Of a stretch of 23,605 nucleotides of DNA, positions 19,201-23,605 are shown in pieces. The notes under the pieces were generated by a model. The model worked only from the letters and a program-made list of their open reading frames with translations, was not told the origin of the DNA and did no database searches. The translations under genes and the position numbers were made by a program. Source of the DNA: Syncephalis plumigaleata (taxonomy: Eukaryota > Zoopagomycota > Zoopagomycetes > Zoopagales > Piptocephalidaceae); NCBI GenBank assembly GCA_025201365.1, contig JAIXMF010000212.1:1-23605 (forward strand). Direction: 5' to 3'. The stretch's first letter is position 1. Every line of letters begins with the position of its first letter.

Positions 19201-21854
19201 CCATGATCAATGCGTCCAAGCAGGAACACGAAAGCAAGGTGCTAGCACTCGAGCAGCAAGTGGCCGCTTTGAAGTTGGCCAGCAATCGAGTAGCCTCGGA
19301 ATTGGAGCAACTTCACAACGATGATGGCAGCGACAATCCATCGGAATCTAACGCCGAGCATCGCATTCGTCTATTGACCGCTGAAGCAACCGATCTACGT
19401 CGTGTCAATGAACGTATGGCGGCGCAACTGCAACGCTTGGAGAACATCTCGCTCATGACAACGGATACCAGTCAGGTGATGTCGTTGCAACAAGAGATAC
19501 AACAGCTTGAAGCGACCAATTATCGTCTATTGGAGCAACTGGAGAAGGTAGCGGGCGATGAGGGTGAATCGGCCGGTCAGTTCCTATCGCTGGAAGAGGA
19601 GATTCAACGTTTAGAATCGACCAATGGTCGAATGCTCGATCAAGTGAAGATGCTTGAAACGCGTATGCGTGAATTGGACGCTCAAAAGAAGGCGGAGGCC
19701 CTTCGTGCAAGTCAAGTGGAGGCCGAGCTACAACACATCCACATGAAGTACCAAGGAGCTCATGCGCCACAAGCTGACACCGATGCTAAACAAGATGAAT
19801 CACATGCCACGCGCGAATTGGCCAATGAAGCTAACGATGCCATTTCCGCGGATCTAATCAAGCTACAAGAGCAATTGACGTTGCTAGCCCAGGCTAAAGA
19901 CGATTGTGCACGCGAGCTGGAGGAGGTACGCGCGCAGTTGACGGCATCGCAAGAAGAAAGCGTGAAACAGATTGAAAGCTTGCGCGAGGAACTCGAGACA
20001 CTTCAGACCACCCATGCCACCGAGCTAGAACGTCTAAAAGCGGAGCGTGATGAATTAGAAGCAGCTCGCGCAGCAGCAGATGCTCGTGCCACGAAACTCG
20101 ACACTGAACTGCAGTCGCAGGATGACACGACACTTGAATCACTTCGCAATGTTGTCCGTGAATTGGAGGCCACCAGTGATGCCTCACTCCAACGATTAAC
20201 CGAGCTACAAAAGCAATTGCTAGCTTTGGAATCGGAGAATAGCGAGTATAAGGAGTTGGTAGCCGAGCTTGAGGCGGCACTTTCACGCGCACAAGATGGT
20301 ACAGACACCAATCTAGTCCAGCTGGAGGAGCAGTTGCGCGATGCTCAACAACGTCATCGTGATGAAATACATGCAACGCAATCGCAACTTGAGGAAGCAC
20401 GCACGGCTAATGAGGCATTGCAGAAGCAGCTAGTCGAGCTGGAGACCACAGCATCCGCCGCTCAGGAAGACAAGAAAGCCACTGAGGAGATTCTAGTTGC
20501 ATTGGAGGCAACTCACAATGAACAAGCTGACCGTATTAGCAGTTTAGAGCAGGAGCTGAAGATGGCCCAAGAAGCATTGGCGAAATCGTCGGCATCAGAG
20601 GCGCAATCGGTTAGCGGTCCAACTGCGGAGATGTTTGCCTTATTGCAAAAGGAGCTAAGCACGCTGGAGGAGACACTCGAACTTAAGCAATCGGTAGATA
20701 ATGGTGATGATCAGCAGGATGCTAATGTCGTGGCAGTTCGCTCGCTACTTGCACGCGTACGTCAAGTTGAAGAGGCACGCGCGGTATTGGACAAGCGATC
20801 ACAAGGATACGAGGCTGATGTCAGGGATTTAGAGTCACTAGTGGAGGAGCTTTCCGATAACAACAAGCAGCTAACCGAGCAACTATCGTCAAAGCAAAGT
20901 GGCGATTCTAGCGATAGTCTAACAGAGCGTATTGCACAACTCGAGAACGAGCGTGCCGAGCTGAATAAGGAGAAGGAAAAGTATACGCTAGAGGTGCGAC
21001 AGCTTGAAGAGGAAATGGAACAGGTTGGCGCTATCAACTTGGAGCTGGAGAACGAGGTCACACGACTAGTTGATGCCTTGCGTAAGATGGAGCAAGCCAA
21101 GAAGCAGGACAACGGTGTCGAGGGCAGCGATAATTCTGATGCCGGTCAACTACGCGATAAGCTTGCCAGTCAGGAAACGAACATCATCCAGCAGACTAAG
21201 CTTATTAAGACGCAAGAAGAGCGTATCGTTGAATTGGAGTTGACCATCGAAGCCATGCATCGTCAACAGTTGAGCTCGCCGTCACGTCGTCCATCCAGAC
21301 TATCGGATGAATCCAACGGTGGTTACAAGCACAAGTTGGCGAATGGTTCGCTTAGCAATATCGATGTGAGTCCACCGCCTACACCGCCACCACGTATTCC
21401 GCCACCACCCACACCGATTCCTACATCCAGTCCACCGTCACCAACATCGTCTCGATCACCCTCACCACCTGGCCACAACAACAACAACAGCAGCAATAAT
21501 GGAAACCCGGCTGAAGAGGCTCGTCTACGTAATCAAGTAAAACAGCTCGAGGGTGATTTACGTGGACATGTTGCACTTATCGAGACACTGGAAAAGTCAC
21601 TCGGCGATATGGAGATTGCACAACGGGATCTTGAGCGTAGCAAGGAGAGTGCTAGTCAACAGGTGGAAAGGGAGCGTATCGAGAAGCAAAAGATGACGGA
21701 AGCCCTCGAAACACTACAACGCAAGATGGATGAGATGCGGGGCATGTTTGAAGGAGAACGCGTGAAGAGTGCGCAACTCTTGGAGAAGAATCGTGCACTC
21801 GAGCGTCAGATGCTAGAGTTGAAGGCGAAGAAGAGCAAATTGCTATGCTTCTAA
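15465..21854 (+). CDS. Kinesin-4-type motor protein with very long coiled coil
   Basis: Four exons, 15465-15510, 15599-16169, 16262-16664 and 16734-21854, give 2046 residues. The motor spans about 11-435: VALRIRPL, P-loop GQTSSGKT (99-106), switch I NEASSRSH (223-230), switch II DLAGSER (334-340), then [20 protein letters not shown]. The SCLENG...[17 protein letters not shown] and [10 protein letters not shown] blocks resemble KIF4 most, hence the kinesin-4 assignment. About 84 residues rich in Gly, Pro, Ser, Thr and Asn (about 243-326) are inserted between the switch I strand and switch II. A coiled coil runs from about 440 to 1870, interrupted by polar linkers. A Pro/Ser-rich segment with an Asn run follows at about 1885-1930, and then a final coiled coil ends in KKSKLLCF. 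Family knowledge: kinesin-4 proteins are plus-end motors that control microtubule growth at spindles or carry cargo. The motor comes first, so movement is expected to be plus-end directed. Confidence 0.93.
16211..16250. repeat. CA/TA microsatellite inside a kinesin intron
   Basis: A run of CA dinucleotides followed by TA dinucleotides fills much of the 92-nt second intron (16170-16261), ending about 11 bases before the acceptor. Confidence 0.9.
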
Positions 21855-22856
21855 TCTAAAGATGCACCTTTCTGCGTTCTTTATTACTCTGCGTCTGTGT
21901 ACTCATCTCTTCATTCAATCTTTGCCTTTTGCCTTTATTCGTCAAGTTCACCTAGGTGGACGTCTTCCATGTACTCTTGTTTGGATACGCGTTTACCTTG
22001 TCATGATATCATATTGTGTATTATCTACTTGTTAGTCGCCCTTTTTGGCGGTAGGACGTGCATAGTAATTTAGAACACGCGATTTTGCTCTATTTGATCC
22101 TTGTTTCATTTAGCGTTATTAGACCGTGCACTATTAGTACTACTATTTTGCATGACTGGTTATGATAAATAGTCTGGTTACCGTTTATCAGTAATGGTCG
22201 TGCACTAGCGGTCGATAGATGCATATGATATCATTTGCGTATTCGTTGGCTATATACCTTTTACATTTCTCGATTCAAGCTCTCTTTCTTACGTATAGTT
22301 TATAGTGGTCTCTACCATTATTGCTACTGCTACTGTTCTTCATTTTTTGATGACGATGCTCTTAATCGTCTCTCTCACTCGCTCACTCGCTCTCTTGTGT
22401 TCAATTCTTTCCTTTCCATTCTTCTTAATATACCATTATTACTATATTATTATACTATATTATTAGCTCCCGTCCTTTGTACGGAATTTATTCAATTGAA
22501 CAACAATAATAAACAGAATTTGTTTAACTCGCTAGGTGCATAATCAGCCATCTATGATGTCGTGTAGAATACGCTTAAACTATAATTACTTCAAGTTAAA
22601 TGACAAAGGTTCTATGTATGGCCATGCTGTAGCCAAGCGACCAATGGGGCACGGCAATTATGATAAATCTTGCTGCCGTGTAACCGCATGGCACGCCAGA
22701 CATGCAGGATTGAGCGATAAAAGCAAGCGACTATTTCATGCTTGCAAGACATTATCCAGCTCTCTTTCACTCACTCACTCTCTCTTATTCAGATACTACA
22801 TTTTATATATTCCATAATTTCCATTCCTTGCTACTCTCGTTATTACTCTTGTTACT
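21855..22856. other. 3' region of kinesin and promoter region of the next gene
   Basis: No gene is recognised. CT/CACT-rich stretches lie near 22370-22400 and 22760-22790. No canonical AATAAA was seen close behind the kinesin stop. Confidence 0.5.
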
Positions 22857-23385
22857 ATGCAGCGTACCATCCTCCTATTGAGCACTCTTCTCGTGGCTTT
22901 TATAGCCAGTGAGGTGACTGTTGTAAATGCCTCACCTTTACCTAATTTACCACAACTCACGTCTCTGGTGCGTCGAGGTATGTTATCATTGCTTCATGAA
23001 TAGTAAGATACTCGATTGACCTTTATTAATTGAACAATAATACCATTAGATGATGTGCCCGTCAGTGGAACCAGCCAATACAGGCCTAACCACGGACAAC
23101 AATGGACAGGCGGACACGAAGCCTCTTCCCACTGGTACTCCAGCCAATCCAGCAACCACAACCACAACAACACCACCACCAACACCTAGTCAAGTTAATA
23201 CTGTTGGATCGAGTGGTGCCAATGGACAGTCGGTAACAAATAAAGACGGATCTACAGGATCAGGAAGTGGTTCAGCCTTCAGTCAAACGGCAAGCAATAA
23301 ACCCATTAGTAGTAGCAGCGTTGCTCGATCTAGTAGTAGCGGAAATGGTAGTACCGGTGAAGGTGGCGCATCTACGACAGGATAA
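22857..23385 (+). CDS. Small secreted Ser/Thr/Pro-rich protein
   Basis: Exon 1 (22857-22977) starts with a clear signal peptide: basic QR, a hydrophobic core ILLLSTLLVAFIA, and likely cleavage after VVNA (about residue 25). The donor GTATGT at 22978 leaves phase 1. An acceptor ending at 23065 keeps the long frame open through exon 2 (23066-23385), giving 146 residues rich in Thr, Ser, Pro, Gly and Asn, with a run of six Thr. An acceptor ending at 23049 (TTAG) is also good but shifts the frame and stops at 23187-23189, giving an 85-residue product rich in His and Asn. I favour the longer form for its composition, which suits an O-mannosylated wall or secreted protein. No hydrophobic C-terminus for a GPI anchor is seen. 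No homologue is recognised. Confidence 0.6.
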
Positions 23386-23430
23386 TAGATAGATTGTAGA
23401 GATACTGATAGTCATTATCGCTATCTCCAA

Positions 23431-23436
23431 AATAAA
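23431..23436 (+). terminator. Probable polyadenylation signal of the secreted-protein gene
   Basis: An AATAAA lies about 46 bases after the stop of the long form. The remaining 170 bases to the window end show no recognisable gene. Confidence 0.5.
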
Positions 23437-23605
23437 ATATGTCATTGTTTGATATTCATTAGTGTCATGCTGCTGTTGACTCCTTATTCTTCCTATTATA
23501 TTGGTATATTGATGAAACGCAAGCTGACTTCTAACTAGCATCAACCTTACTCGGTTGCTCATCTAGAGTACAATTGGATTTCTATATGGTGTTTGTAAGA
23601 ACATA

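Noticed and set aside
1-23605. CRISPR arrays, bacterial operons, phage or virus genes
   Set aside because: None is seen. Introns, the tRNA form and gene families show nuclear eukaryotic DNA.

Overview
The window looks like nuclear DNA of a fungus, probably an early-diverging (zygomycete-grade) lineage. The protein-coding genes carry short spliceosomal introns (about 64 to 92 nt) with GTAAGT or GTATGT donors. Intergenic DNA is AT-rich and full of microsatellites. A protein with an RGS-like domain and C-terminal membrane segments (Rax1 type) points to fungi. The phylum is an inference.

Layout, left to right. (1) 1-787, plus strand: the 3' part of a Cms1/CMSS1-family ribosome-biogenesis gene in four exons, cut by the window start. 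(2) 1045-1117, minus: tRNA-Arg(ACG), followed at 1206-1293 by two adjacent hairpin-forming palindromes. (3) 2221-4470, plus: a single-exon F-box protein of 749 residues with a beta-rich C-terminal region. (4) 4651-11289: a pair of about 1.33 kb nearly identical inverted repeats enclosing a 4.0 kb centre. The centre holds a divergent Cdc20/Cdh1-family WD40 gene on the minus strand (6098-7521). The remaining 2.4 kb of the centre has clustered complementary segments and small intron-like signals, but no convincing protein gene. (5) 12003-13364, plus: an RGS/Rax1-like membrane protein, followed by a long CT/TCTA microsatellite. (6) 15465-21854, plus: a 2046-residue kinesin-4-type motor with a very long coiled coil. 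(7) 22857-23385, plus: a small secreted Ser/Thr/Pro-rich protein with two possible splice acceptors.

The genes do not form an operon or evident cluster. Their roles by family are ribosome assembly, ubiquitin ligase targeting (F-box), APC/C activation (Cdc20-like), cortical/G-protein signalling (RGS/Rax1-like) and spindle or microtubule transport (kinesin). Two ubiquitin-system genes and a kinesin lie near one another, but nothing shows co-regulation.

The most unusual structure is the inverted-repeat locus. Its arms are almost perfect, its outer ends read TA-CAGGG...CCCTG-TA, and it encloses a cell-cycle gene plus DNA capable of extensive secondary structure. It could be an invertible segment, a foldback-like transposon carrying a host gene, or two opposed copies of one repeat. 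Sequence alone cannot decide. All alignments and pairings here were made by eye.
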